64,000 bases of DNA from a virus (IMGVR_UViG_3300008117_000043:1-64000), one strand, 5' to 3'. Positions 15,489-24,953 are shown, counted from the first letter of the stretch. Notes: generated by a model not told the origin, from the sequence alone. Numbers and translations: made by a program.

Positions 15489-17262
15489 TTAAAATCTCTA
15501 AATCTGAAGAATAAGATGTGAACCCGTTTTCTTTAATAACTTTTAAAACATTGTTTACACGCCCTACTAACTCATCCTTATGACTGATTAGATAGATGTT
15601 TTTATTACGTTCCCTAGCCATCTTCTTTAAGACGCCAAGAGCATTTTCAACACCTATTGCATCTAGACCGTTGTCAATAAGTTCATCAACAAATAACAGA
15701 TTAATATTCTGATATAAGCTTTCCCATACATCTCGGAAGCTCCAACTTAGGCCTAGTATAAGTCTATTTCGTTCGCCTCTACTTAAATTATCAAAATCTA
15801 AATCTTGACCTAGTTGTGTAATTTCTACATTTAAGTCATTTAAGAATGTTACTTGATGCGGTAAGCCCATTTTGTCTAAGTAGAACGACAACCTGTTGTT
15901 TAGATAAGCTAAATTCTGATCTATAATTTTTTTACGAATAAAAGAATCTTTGTTAGTCAGTAATTTTAACAGAAACTCTTGGTGCTCTTTAAGATTATTC
16001 AAGACGTTTATTTGATCCCAAGTAATTTCTTGTAAGGCAGTATTTTTTAAATCTTCAATTTGTTCAGTATAGGGATCAGTCTCCTGTTGTCTTTTACCTA
16101 AAGATTCTATTAAACTTTCAAGATTGTTTTGATGTTTAAGTGCTTCTTCAATAGTATCGTAAAAAGTTGAAGGTCTGCCGTTAATATCACCTATCTCTTC
16201 AAGTTCTTTTACAGTCTGTGCATAATTGTTAGATACACTTTCTAAGTAAGTACACGCATCTTCTAGATTTTTTTCTGCTAAAATTTTCATTTCGTCATGC
16301 TTGTGATCTTGCAGCATTTGTTCGCATGATGGACATTTATGATCTTTAAGTTTTTCTACTTCTTTTTCATATTTTTTAACAGTCTTATCTGCCTGTATAA
16401 TTGCAGTTTCTAGCGTAGCCTTTTCTTTGTTTAAACTTTTTATTTTTGCTGCCAGTTCGTCATAACTTTTTAATTTTGCATGTTGCTCTAGTTCTTTTTC
16501 TATATCAACTGACTGTAGTTCAACAATTTTTTCAGCTAGTTTAAGACAATCAATCTCTCTTTGATTATGCCAAGCTGACTTTCTAGTCTCTAACCCAGCA
16601 ATGCTTTGTTCAATTTTTTCGTTTGACTTTTTTGCAGCTTCAATGTTTGCGTTTTCTTGCTGCACTTGTTCTTTAGTTTCTCGTATCTGTTCTTTTAGCG
16701 ACTCTGCTTTTTCACTTAGAAGAGTTATACCTAATAGTTGCTCAATAATTGATCTCTGATCATTAGCTCGCATACTTAAAAACGGCTCAGTGTAGGTATT
16801 AAGAGCTACAATATGTTTAAACATATCGTGACTCATACCTAAAAGATCGTCTAAATCTTTTTGCGTTTCGCGCATATCTCCTTGAGCGTCGTCGGTTTCA
16901 TCGCCTTCTTGTTCTACATCGTTGATATAAAACTTTAAGATATTAGGTTTACGTCCTCGTTCAATCCTATAATCTATTCCATCTTTTTCAAAAGACAGGG
17001 TAACTAACATATTCTTATTGTTAATTTTATTAATTAGATTGTCTTTTTTAATATTTGTCAATGCTTGACCAAATAATGCATAGCTTAAGGCGTTGACAAT
17101 AGTAGTTTTACCAGTTCCGTTGCGACTGCCACCATCGTCGCCGCCCATGTCTAGATTTTCGCCTAGTACAAGTGTTAATTGCTCTCGTTCAAAATCTACA
17201 GCTTGGGTTTGATTACCCACACTCATAAAATTTTTAACAGTTAGATTTTTTATTTTAATCAT
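15481..17262 (-). CDS. 46: Recombination endonuclease subunit gp46 (Rad50/SbcC-like)
   Basis: This 593-residue ABC-type ATPase has a Walker A segment GSRNGTGKTTIVNAL at residues 45-59, a long coiled coil, and a zinc-hook CPSC near residue 309. The signature motif LSRGERNRLILGL lies near 490 and Walker B INLLFVDELID near 520. With gp47 it makes the Mre11-Rad50-type complex that resects DNA ends for recombination-dependent replication and helps degrade host DNA. Its start overlaps the gp47 stop by four bases. All expected catalytic motifs are present. Confidence 0.95.
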   Translation of the reverse strand: MIKIKNLTVKNFMSVGNQTQAVDFEREQLTLVLGENLDMGGDDGGSRNGTGKTTIVNALSYALFGQALTNIKKDNLINKINNKNMLVTLSFEKDGIDYRIERGRKPNILKFYINDVEQEGDETDDAQGDMRETQKDLDDLLGMSHDMFKHIVALNTYTEPFLSMRANDQRSIIEQLLGITLLSEKAESLKEQIRETKEQVQQENANIEAAKKSNEKIEQSIAGLETRKSAWHNQREIDCLKLAEKIVELQSVDIEKELEQHAKLKSYDELAAKIKSLNKEKATLETAIIQADKTVKKYEKEVEKLKDHKCPSCEQMLQDHKHDEMKILAEKNLEDACTYLESVSNNYAQTVKELEEIGDINGRPSTFYDTIEEALKHQNNLESLIESLGKRQQETDPYTEQIEDLKNTALQEITWDQINVLNNLKEHQEFLLKLLTNKDSFIRKKIIDQNLAYLNNRLSFYLDKMGLPHQVTFLNDLNVEITQLGQDLDFDNLSRGERNRLILGLSWSFRDVWESLYQNINLLFVDELIDNGLDAIGVENALGVLKKMARERNKNIYLISHKDELVGRVNNVLKVIKENGFTSYSSDLEILND

Positions 17263-18272
17263 AGATTATTGTAGATTGATAGTAAAACTTTTGAATCATA
17301 TGTCTCGCTTTCTATGTTTACTAGTTGACTGGACACTATTTGATCTACTGATTCAAATGCTCGAATATCAATATTGGTATTGATTTCAATTTCTTTCTTT
17401 TCGGGAATTAGAGTAAGTTCTCTAATGTCATAATCGCCCATAAATTTTTCTTTAATAAAACTAGCTTCTTCGTAGCTGATGTCAATGTCTAAGCTAACAC
17501 GAAGATGTGCTTTAGGTAGTATAATATCTTCTGCACGATCAATCAAGTCACTAAGCTTAGTAGTTCTAAATGTAGGTTGCCCTGGCCATGTATGGTATTC
17601 AGGTTGCTTACCCCATTCAAGTACCATCATTCCACGATCGTCGTCCCAGTTATCTGCGTAATTGTGCGGGAATGCATTGCCAATATAAATCATATTCTTT
17701 TGTTGCTGACGTTTATGAAAATGTCCGCTGAATCCTAATTCATAGTTTTGAAAATCGCTTAATTTAATGTCTCCGTGGTCCGGCATCTGCACCATGGCAT
17801 TCATAAAAAACGTCGGCAATTCAAAGTGGCCAAAGATGTATTTGCCCCCTGACTTGCCAATAGTTTTCCATTCATCGCCTACTAACCACGGACACATTGT
17901 TACATCACCTATGGTTACTGGTTTGTGTACAACTGTAATACCAGGAATGTACTTTCCAAATTCTACACTATGTATATCCCGTTTATCTTTGTAATAAAGA
18001 TCGTGATTACCAGGAAAAAAATAAAATTGATCAAAAGCTTGGCCCAGTTTTTCAAGGGCTCTAAGGCTATAATCCATCGTAGTGATATTAAGACTGTTGC
18101 GATTATGATGCCAATCGCCGAGAAAAATTCCAGTATCACAGCCTTCCTCCTTTGCTTTAGTAATATACCAGTCTACAAAATCTTCGCAGTCTTGATTGTG
18201 TATGCTGCTATTTGATTTTAACCCAAAATGTATGTCAGTGAAACACGCTGCTTTCTTAAACAGGTTAGTCAT
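17259..18272 (-). CDS. 47: Recombination nuclease subunit gp47 (Mre11/SbcD-like)
   Basis: This protein of about 337 residues is a calcineurin-type metallophosphoesterase. The metal-binding motifs are in order: DIH (residues 13-15), GDWHHN (about 50), GNHD (about 88), GHF and GHFH (about 150-180). It provides the nuclease of the gp46/gp47 complex. I place the start at ATG 18272 (MTNLFKKAACFTDIHFG) because GAGGGG stands four bases upstream and it overlaps the gp55 stop by eight bases; the longer frame up to 18305 lacks these. It is translationally coupled to gp55 and gp46. Confidence 0.94.
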   Translation of the reverse strand: MTNLFKKAACFTDIHFGLKSNSSIHNQDCEDFVDWYITKAKEEGCDTGIFLGDWHHNRNSLNITTMDYSLRALEKLGQAFDQFYFFPGNHDLYYKDKRDIHSVEFGKYIPGITVVHKPVTIGDVTMCPWLVGDEWKTIGKSGGKYIFGHFELPTFFMNAMVQMPDHGDIKLSDFQNYELGFSGHFHKRQQQKNMIYIGNAFPHNYADNWDDDRGMMVLEWGKQPEYHTWPGQPTFRTTKLSDLIDRAEDIILPKAHLRVSLDIDISYEEASFIKEKFMGDYDIRELTLIPEKKEIEINTNIDIRAFESVDQIVSSQLVNIESETYDSKVLLSIYNNL

Positions 18273-19092
18273 CGTACCCCTCGTTTCGCTTTGAAGCAGC
18301 AGCATACTCTGCCTGCCCCGTTCTAGTATAACTAGGATTCATTCCGTTTATTTCCAGTATGTCGTCTCTAATACTTTGATTTCTTTTTTCAATATTGATT
18401 ATTCGAACGAAGCTATTAGTAACAGCAGCAGTGAAATAAGCAAAAGGATTATCTGACTTTGACTCATCGAATTGTAGTCCTATCTGTGTTAGTTGTAAAA
18501 TAGCCTGTCCGCGCATTTCATCGTTGTATGTATAACCTCTAACATTACCTCGTGTGGCGTAACGTTCGCAAAGTTTAATATACATTCGGGCTAGGGTATT
18601 TGTTATTTGTCCATGATCCTTACTGAACTTTCCTTTTTCTAGATCGCCCTTCCAGTGGCTTTTTCCTACACACACTAGTATGTCGTTTTCGTCAAATTTC
18701 CAGTGTTGGAATGGAGGAAAGTTTACTTTGTCCCTGCCATCAGCAGTTGTTTTAGGATTCTTTTTTCTAGTGGCGTTTAATGGAATATGATCGTAAGTCA
18801 TGATTCTAAAAACCAAATCAGTTTTCAGAATTTTTTTGTAATCAACTTCGCAGTCGGCTTGTTTTACTTTTTCCTTGGCAGCTTTACGTCGTTCATATTC
18901 TATTTGACCAAGTCTTTTCGCTTGGTTACGTTTAGCTTCTGCGATTGTTCGAATATTAATTTTGTCAACATGCGGTAAAATTATATCATATCTGTGATAT
19001 TCTGGTTTAGAATAGCTGGAATATGTATTTTTTGATTTGTGTATTTCGTCTAATAAGTCTTTATTGTTAAGATAATTGATTTTTACGGTCAT
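18265..19092 (-). CDS. 55: Late transcription sigma factor gp55
   Basis: This 275-residue protein carries the gp55 core near residues 215-250: SDNPFAYFTAAVTNSFVRII and EKRNQSIRDDILEING, the sigma region-2-like part that binds polymerase and melts late promoters. GYTYNDEMRGQAILQLTQIG precedes it. T4 gp55 is 185 residues; the extra N-terminal half here (VNFPPFQHWKFDENDILVCV and surrounding basic helices) is unusually large. It is the first gene of an early operon with gp47 and gp46, behind a consensus sigma-70 promoter. Matching late boxes are present through the window. Confidence 0.88.
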   Translation of the reverse strand: MTVKINYLNNKDLLDEIHKSKNTYSSYSKPEYHRYDIILPHVDKINIRTIAEAKRNQAKRLGQIEYERRKAAKEKVKQADCEVDYKKILKTDLVFRIMTYDHIPLNATRKKNPKTTADGRDKVNFPPFQHWKFDENDILVCVGKSHWKGDLEKGKFSKDHGQITNTLARMYIKLCERYATRGNVRGYTYNDEMRGQAILQLTQIGLQFDESKSDNPFAYFTAAVTNSFVRIINIEKRNQSIRDDILEINGMNPSYTRTGQAEYAAASKRNEGYDD

Positions 19093-19112
19093 TATGAATC
19101 CTTTGTTGTAAA

Positions 19113-19141
19113 ATTATAAACTATGCACTTAATTTTGTCAA
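19113..19141 (-). promoter_or_regulatory. Consensus sigma-70 early promoter for gp55-gp47-gp46
   Basis: On the minus strand TTGACA (19141-19136) and TATAAT (19118-19113) are both perfect and separated by exactly 17 bases. The predicted start is near 19106, just before an AAAGGA ribosome site and the gp55 ATG at 19092. Such a promoter should be used by the unmodified host polymerase early in infection. Its -35 box overlaps the late box of the divergent gp48 operon. Confidence 0.85.
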
Positions 19142-19147
19142 TAAATA
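19140..19147 (+). promoter_or_regulatory. Late promoter AATAAATA (gp48 baseplate operon)
   Basis: AATAAATA differs from TATAAATA by one base and lies about 20 bases before the gp48 ATG, immediately upstream of the AAGGAG ribosome site. Initiation would leave a leader of about 15 bases. The box overlaps the -35 hexamer of the opposing early promoter. Confidence 0.6.
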
Positions 19148-19167
19148 ATGGACAAGGAGAACGTCGA

Positions 19168-20118
19168 ATGCCAACAAATTTTGATCCGGCATCAATTGCA
19201 AGAACTGCCGGTACAACTGCAAGAACTATTGGGTCCGGTATTTCTGCTGGACTCGGACTAGCTGCTAACTTAGGCGCAGCACTTAACAACATATCCGATC
19301 CACAAAAGCTACTATCAAGTCTTCGAAGTATAGGATTACCACCAGGTGGAAATATCCTAGGATCGTTTGGCGGAGCAAGTGCTAGCTTTAGTGATGGACA
19401 AGACTGGCGTGTTCGTCTTAGCCTACCGCCAGGTACATTTTTTGATAAAAGTCCGGTACTGAAACCGTTAATTGATGCTGGCGGGCTAATTTTTCCTTAT
19501 ACTCCTAGTATAACAATGTCCGGTGCTGCCAGTTACGGCGATCAATCTCCAGTGCATCAAAACTTTGGATTTTTTGCATATGAAAATTCAAAGGTTGATC
19601 AGATATCTATTCAAGGTACATTCTATTCCGAAGATGGCGTACAGGCAGCGTATTGGCTTGCTGTGGTACATTTTTTACGGAGTGCTACAAAAATGTTTTC
19701 AGGACAGAGTGAAAATGCTGGTAATCCTCCTGTAATTTTAAAGCTTAATGGCTATGGAGATTACGTATTTAAGAATATTCCTGTGGTGGTAAAAAGTTTT
19801 CAAATAGGATTACCTGCCGATGTTAACTACATTACTACAAAAGTAGGAGCCCCGGGCTCCCAAACAAGCTCAAGACCTTCGTTGTCAATTCCTGGACTAC
19901 AAAATAATATAGTTGGCGGAGCCTTTGGAGCACCACCTCTTCCTTCTAGTTCTTCTTTAACTAATCAAGGTCCTCCGATGGGAACAACACATGTTCCTAC
20001 TAAGAGTGAGATAACAATAACTCTACAACCTGTTTACAGTAGAGAAACTGTTAGACAATTTAGTTTACAAAAATTTGTTAACGGTGAATATGTTAATAAC
20101 CCTGTAGGATTCGTATAA
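19168..20118 (+). CDS. 48: Baseplate tail-tube cap protein gp48-like
   Basis: This 316-residue protein has a Gly/Ala-rich N-terminus (ARTIGSGISAGLGLAANLGA) and a conserved core: WRVRLSLPPGTFF near 90, GGLIFPYTPSITMSGAASYG near 115, and NSKVDQISIQGTFYSEDG near 150. These resemble the gp48/gp54 tube-cap family that joins the baseplate to the tail tube. The gene stands immediately before gp53, supporting gp48. ATG at 19168 is chosen because AAGGAG lies eight bases upstream; an in-frame ATG at 19123 has no ribosome site and would precede the late promoter. gp54 is the alternative. Confidence 0.72.
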   Translation: MPTNFDPASIARTAGTTARTIGSGISAGLGLAANLGAALNNISDPQKLLSSLRSIGLPPGGNILGSFGGASASFSDGQDWRVRLSLPPGTFFDKSPVLKPLIDAGGLIFPYTPSITMSGAASYGDQSPVHQNFGFFAYENSKVDQISIQGTFYSEDGVQAAYWLAVVHFLRSATKMFSGQSENAGNPPVILKLNGYGDYVFKNIPVVVKSFQIGLPADVNYITTKVGAPGSQTSSRPSLSIPGLQNNIVGGAFGAPPLPSSSSLTNQGPPMGTTHVPTKSEITITLQPVYSRETVRQFSLQKFVNGEYVNNPVGFV

Positions 20119-20417
20119 TGGCCAAATATTCTACTACCAGTCCTTGGTTTACTACATCGTTTACTAATGGTTATTTAGATTTACTAGCAATACGTCCAGT
20201 AAGTGCCGAACCCGATGACTTTCTTTATACCATTGAAAGTCAATATACACACCGACCAGATTTATTAGCTTATGACCTATACGGCACTCCAAGATTGTGG
20301 TGGGTCTTTATACAAAGAAATTTAGATATTTTACAAGACCCTATATTTGATTTTACTCCAGGAAAACAAATTTATATACCTAAAGGGTCAAGTTTAAAAG
20401 CAGTGTTAGGAGTATAA
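20118..20417 (+). CDS. 53: Baseplate wedge protein gp53
   Basis: This 99-residue protein matches gp53: it has QYTHRPDLLAYDLYGTPRLW followed by WVFIQRNLDILQDPIFDFTP and a LysM-like end (GKQIYIPKGSSLKAVL). gp53 links wedge to hub in the T4 baseplate. T4 gp53 is longer; this is a compact version. The start shares a base with the gp48 stop (TAATG), indicating coupled translation. Confidence 0.88.
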   Translation: MAKYSTTSPWFTTSFTNGYLDLLAIRPVSAEPDDFLYTIESQYTHRPDLLAYDLYGTPRLWWVFIQRNLDILQDPIFDFTPGKQIYIPKGSSLKAVLGV

Positions 20418-20418
20418 T

Positions 20419-22893
20419 ATGCCACCAGGTTTTTTCCCTCCAGGCTATACAAGCCCTAATTACCCAGGTGCAACTACAGCATCAACTGGCAGTAATACTA
20501 CAGTAGGCAATACAGGACTAGCAAAGAATCTGTCAGTTTCTGGAAATGTTAAAGATCTAGTATCAGCCGGCGGCAATGCATTAAAGCAGATAGCAGCTAA
20601 TAATTTACCAGGGATTCCTTCCTTACCTAATGTTAAAATTTCAGAGTTAGCAGATGTTGGAAAGTTATCAGAATACAGCGCAGCAGAAAAAACTATAGTC
20701 CCTATAAATGAAACGCCACCGTTTCCTAACATTTTAGGTGTTTACTCTACAGTAAACTACATTTTTACCCTGTCGGTATTGACTGATGAAGAAATTAATT
20801 TTCCTGATGAAACATATCGAAAAGGAATATTTCGTCCAAACACTATCGTCCTTAGAAGCGGTAGCGGACTTCCGGATAACAGAATCCCTACAGCTATAAC
20901 AACACAGAATAACCCTTCGGGAAAATTTGATTTCTTTATGGATAATTTGCGTATCGAAGGCGCAATGGGGTTTGATAAAACTACAGGAAATACAAATGCT
21001 ACTGGATTAAGTTTTCAAATTACAGAAACTTATAGCATGGGATTGTTTATGCAGGCTATCCAAATTGCAGCTAAAAATGCCGGACATCAAAATTATCTTA
21101 CAGCACCTTTTTTACTTAAAATTGAATTTGCAGGGCATGTAGACAGCGATAATACATCAGTTAATATACCAGGAACTACTCGATATATTCCTTTAAAATT
21201 AAGAGAAGTTGAGATGGCAGTTGATGCTAAAGGTGCAACATATGCAGTTGAAGCATACCCATGGAACGAACAAGGGTTCGCAGATTCTTACTCAATGCTA
21301 CTGACAGAAGTTAACATTGCTGGAGCAACAGTACAAGAAATGTTGCAATCAGGACCAAAGAGTCTTCAAAAACAAATAAATGATAGAATTAGAGAAACTG
21401 CAAATAAAGACACACAAGCTCAGGTTTCTGTTCCTGATGAAGTTGTAATTTTATTTCCTACAGATTTAAAAACAACAGGCAACGTATCAACAACATCAAC
21501 AACCTCTGCTACAACGAATCCTAATCAAGTAGGTGCTGCAACTACTATTGAAAACAAATTAGGAATTAGCAAGGGAGGGGATTCTGCATATTACACTCAA
21601 TCCTCAGTAAACAAAATTGGATCAGCTCAGATGGCATTTGATAGTTCTCGAGCAGCTGATAAAGAATTTGCCAAAGATAATGCTGCATACAATGAATCAA
21701 GCGGATATTATAATCGAGCAGGAGTTGTAAGTCCAGTAAACACTTCTGATTTTAGATTTAAACAGGGTAGCAATATAACCAATGTAATCAATCAAGTTAT
21801 TTTACAAAGCGATTATGCTAGACAAGCAACTAGTAATAATCAAATTACTAATGAAGGAATGATTCCTTGGTGGAGAATTGAAACACAAGTTTACAATAAA
21901 TCAACTGATGCTAACTTAGGACAAACTGGAGAGAAACCTAAAATAATAGTATATAGGATAGTGCCGTATCTAGTACACTCGAGTAGATTTATGCCACCTA
22001 ATACACCTCCTCCAGGGATTGATAAACTTAAAAAACAAGCAATTAAAGAATACAACTATGTGTTTACCGGTAAAAATCTAGATGTTTTAAGTTTTAACAT
22101 GCACTTTAACGCAGGCTTTTATCAAAGTTATACTGCTGATTCTGGTATTCTTAATCAAGATGTTAAAAAACAAACACAAGAAAGCGGCGCAGTTGACGAA
22201 ACAGTAGAAAGAGCACAAAATTCTACTGGGAATACAGTGATACCAGATAACTCAATGGGCACTCAACGAAGATACGATGCAATTAGTACTCGTACTGATA
22301 ACGCCGGCGGTGGCGGAATTGAAACTGTAGAAACACGAATCGCCAGACAGTTCCATGATATTTTAACTGAAGGCGCAGACATGCTTGCTGTTGATATGGA
22401 AATTATCGGAGATCCGTACTATCTTGGTGATAGTGGAATGGGTAATTATACTGCACCAGAAACAAGCTTAATTAATATTAATGCAGACGGTACTATAGAT
22501 TATCAAAGTGGCGAAGTAGATTTAGTTTTAAATTTTAGAACACCAGTTGATTTGAATGAAAATACCGGATTTTACGAATTTGGTCCGGATAAATTAGTAG
22601 CAGAGTACAGCGGACTTTATAAAGTTCAAACTATTGTTAGTAATTTTTCTAGGGGTAAATTTGTACAGCAATTAAGTATGACACGAAGAATGATACAAGA
22701 ACTTAAAGATGAAGCTCCTGCTACACCTTCTCTTGCAGTTGCTTCGGATAATCCTCCCACATGGGAACAGACACAAGCTAATGTTCTTGCTGCTATTACT
22801 AAAACTAACCAAACTGGTGAGAAAAATGTAGTAGATAATAAAGGAACTGTAGTACCTGTAACACCACCAGTTAGACAACCATTTACAATTTAA
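20419..22893 (+). CDS. Baseplate hub/tail structural protein, large
   Basis: This 824-residue protein begins with a Pro/Gly/Thr-rich segment (MPPGFFPPGYTSPNYPGATT) and then a beta-rich core (VNYIFTLSVLTDEEINFPDE near 110, FSQITETYSMGLFMQAIQIA-like region near 200). The C-terminal half has IIVYRIVPYLVHSSRFMPPN near 515 and YVFTGKNLDVLSFNMHFNAG near 555. It lies between gp53 and gp5, where a hub subunit would be expected in this phage type; gp27-like function is a possibility but no direct motif supports it. The gene is spaced one base from gp53 and three from gp5. Confidence 0.65.
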   Translation: MPPGFFPPGYTSPNYPGATTASTGSNTTVGNTGLAKNLSVSGNVKDLVSAGGNALKQIAANNLPGIPSLPNVKISELADVGKLSEYSAAEKTIVPINETPPFPNILGVYSTVNYIFTLSVLTDEEINFPDETYRKGIFRPNTIVLRSGSGLPDNRIPTAITTQNNPSGKFDFFMDNLRIEGAMGFDKTTGNTNATGLSFQITETYSMGLFMQAIQIAAKNAGHQNYLTAPFLLKIEFAGHVDSDNTSVNIPGTTRYIPLKLREVEMAVDAKGATYAVEAYPWNEQGFADSYSMLLTEVNIAGATVQEMLQSGPKSLQKQINDRIRETANKDTQAQVSVPDEVVILFPTDLKTTGNVSTTSTTSATTNPNQVGAATTIENKLGISKGGDSAYYTQSSVNKIGSAQMAFDSSRAADKEFAKDNAAYNESSGYYNRAGVVSPVNTSDFRFKQGSNITNVINQVILQSDYARQATSNNQITNEGMIPWWRIETQVYNKSTDANLGQTGEKPKIIVYRIVPYLVHSSRFMPPNTPPPGIDKLKKQAIKEYNYVFTGKNLDVLSFNMHFNAGFYQSYTADSGILNQDVKKQTQESGAVDETVERAQNSTGNTVIPDNSMGTQRRYDAISTRTDNAGGGGIETVETRIARQFHDILTEGADMLAVDMEIIGDPYYLGDSGMGNYTAPETSLININADGTIDYQSGEVDLVLNFRTPVDLNENTGFYEFGPDKLVAEYSGLYKVQTIVSNFSRGKFVQQLSMTRRMIQELKDEAPATPSLAVASDNPPTWEQTQANVLAAITKTNQTGEKNVVDNKGTVVPVTPPVRQPFTI

Positions 22894-22896
22894 AAT

Positions 22897-24474
22897 ATGC
22901 CAGAGTTAACTAGATCATCGCAAGAATCATTACCAAATCCAGGACCGTTTCTGGCAAAAATTGTCAGCCACCTCGATACAGAGTACATGGGGACATTAGA
23001 AGTAGAACTATTACATCCTGTGGGAAACAGTGATTCAAGGGAAGGACAGGTATTCCAAGTCAAATATCTAAGTCCTTTTTATGGAGTCACTAGTGCAGAT
23101 TTTTTAGGAAAAGATTCTGACAACGATACTTACGATGAAACTCAAAAAAGTTATGGCTGGTGGATGATTCCACCGGACATAGGAACTACAGTAATGGTTA
23201 TATTTGCTAACGGTGATCCTAAAAAAGGATTTTGGATAGGCTGTGTTCAAGACAGATATATGAATTTTATGGTGCCAGGAATGGCATCAACAAGCTATAG
23301 TAAAGATGGCAAGAAACCTACAGTGCCGGTTGCAGAATATAACAAAGATATAAACGAAGCAGTTCAAGATCCAACTAAAATTAAAAAACCAGTACACACT
23401 TATCTGCAAGATGTTTTAGAAACTCAAGGGTTATTAGAAGATGATATTAGAGGTCTTACAACATCTAGTGCCCGCCGAGAAGTTCCTAGTGCAGTATTTG
23501 GAGTGTCAACCCCTGGACCAGTAGATAAGTCCGGAAAAAGAGGCAAAGTTGGAAAATTTGAACATAAGATTGCAGGAGCATTTGTCAGTAGATTAGGCGG
23601 GTCAACTTTAGTCATGGATGATGGCGACGATAAGTTTTTAAGAAAAAAAACTGCTAGTGAAGGCCCTCCTGAATATGCAAATGTAGAAGCAGATGAAACA
23701 GACGGCGACAAAAAAATTCCACATAATGAATTGATTAGAATTCGCACTCGAACTGGGCATCAAATACTATTACATAATAGTGAAGATTTAATCTACATTG
23801 GTAATGCTAGAGGAACCAGCTGGATTGAGTTATCAAGTGATGGAAAAATTGATATCTATGCTGAAGATAGTATAAGTGTACATACTGCACAGGATTTAAA
23901 TTTCTTTGCAGAGCGTGATATTAATATGCAGGCCGGACGCAATTTTAATACTAAGGTTGCAGGTGAAATGCACACACATGTCAATAAAGATAGTGTATTA
24001 ATTGTAGATGAGAATCAACGAATTTTAGTTAAAAAGAACGTTGAGTCTACAGTTAATGAAAATTTTAAACACACTACAAAAGGCAATGTTGATTGGAAAA
24101 CTACAAAAAATAATGCATTTACTGCCGGAGCTTACACTTATATTAAGAGTGGAAGCCAACATATTGAAACAGCAAGCAAAATTCATATGAACGGACCATC
24201 TGCAACAGCCGCCGTTGAAGCTCAAGTTCCTAAAGAATTAAAAACACATCTGTTGCCTACTGATACTGGTAGTAAAGGAAACATGATTATGCGAAGAATG
24301 CCAACGCATGAACCATATCCTCAACACGAAAATTTAAATCCTACTGAAGTTAAACCTACAAAAACTGATAGAGATGTTGACGGTAGATACGAAGGACAAT
24401 CAACATCTCTATCATCAGCAGCACCACAGTGGAAAAAACTAAGCATTGTTGATACATTTAGAAAAGGGAGTTAA
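22897..24474 (+). CDS. 5: Baseplate hub spike protein gp5-like
   Basis: This 525-residue protein has a gp5/VgrG-type OB-fold near residues 20-125: TEYMGTLEVELLHPVGN, then GWWMIPPDIGTTVMVIFANG and DPKKGFWIGCVQDRYMNFMV. The C-terminal part has repeated short strands (IDIYAEDSISVHTAQDLNFF, NMQAGRNFNTKVAGEMHTHV) that fit the triple beta-helix needle. I see no T4-lysozyme motif between them, unlike T4 gp5. Its neighbours gp25 and gp6 support the assignment. The lysozyme absence would mean the needle pierces without cutting wall, or another protein does so. Confidence 0.83.
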   Translation: MPELTRSSQESLPNPGPFLAKIVSHLDTEYMGTLEVELLHPVGNSDSREGQVFQVKYLSPFYGVTSADFLGKDSDNDTYDETQKSYGWWMIPPDIGTTVMVIFANGDPKKGFWIGCVQDRYMNFMVPGMASTSYSKDGKKPTVPVAEYNKDINEAVQDPTKIKKPVHTYLQDVLETQGLLEDDIRGLTTSSARREVPSAVFGVSTPGPVDKSGKRGKVGKFEHKIAGAFVSRLGGSTLVMDDGDDKFLRKKTASEGPPEYANVEADETDGDKKIPHNELIRIRTRTGHQILLHNSEDLIYIGNARGTSWIELSSDGKIDIYAEDSISVHTAQDLNFFAERDINMQAGRNFNTKVAGEMHTHVNKDSVLIVDENQRILVKKNVESTVNENFKHTTKGNVDWKTTKNNAFTAGAYTYIKSGSQHIETASKIHMNGPSATAAVEAQVPKELKTHLLPTDTGSKGNMIMRRMPTHEPYPQHENLNPTEVKPTKTDRDVDGRYEGQSTSLSSAAPQWKKLSIVDTFRKGS

Positions 24475-24481
24475 ATAGTTT

Positions 24482-24925
24482 ATGGTTACTGGAAACAGAT
24501 TATATGAAAATATAACTTTACCTGCTCCTAAGCAGGCTAACTTTATCCCTGGCGCACGGACATATCGTGGGTTCAGTACACTTTCTAGTGATACTAACTC
24601 ATATACTCTCTATGATCTTAACTTGATTAAACAGGATATCATTAATCATTTCCATATCAGACAAGGTGAACGATTAGAGCAGCCCGAATTTGGTACTGTA
24701 ATTTGGGATTTATTGTTTGAACCATTAACTGATCAAGTGAAAAACTTGATAACAAAAAATGTTGAAACTATCATTAACTATGATCCGCGTGTTAGAGCAG
24801 ATCAAATAATTGTAACACAGTACGAAACAGGTATTCAAATTGAGTGTTCACTGACTTACTTGCCTTATAACATTTCCGAAGCCCTAAGATTTAAATTTGA
24901 CCAGGATAACGGGCTTATCAATTAA
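24482..24925 (+). CDS. 25: Baseplate wedge protein gp25
   Basis: This 147-residue protein is a GPW/gp25-family wedge subunit. The conserved core is YDLNLIKQDIINHFHIRQGE, then RLEQPEFGTVIWDLLFEPLT, and later NYDPRVRADQIIVTQYETGI. gp25 is a sheath-like initiator joining the wedge to the contractile sheath. It is between gp5 and gp6. Length is close to T4 gp25 (132 residues). Confidence 0.93.
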   Translation: MVTGNRLYENITLPAPKQANFIPGARTYRGFSTLSSDTNSYTLYDLNLIKQDIINHFHIRQGERLEQPEFGTVIWDLLFEPLTDQVKNLITKNVETIINYDPRVRADQIIVTQYETGIQIECSLTYLPYNISEALRFKFDQDNGLIN

Positions 24926-24945
24926 ACACCCAGATAATAAATTCC

Positions 24946-24953
24946 AATAAATA
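24946..24953 (+). promoter_or_regulatory. Late promoter AATAAATA (gp6)
   Basis: AATAAATA lies 23 bases before the gp6 ATG, followed by an AGGAAA ribosome site. It sits in the 50-base gap after gp25. It likely boosts wedge protein transcription within the long late operon. Confidence 0.5.
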
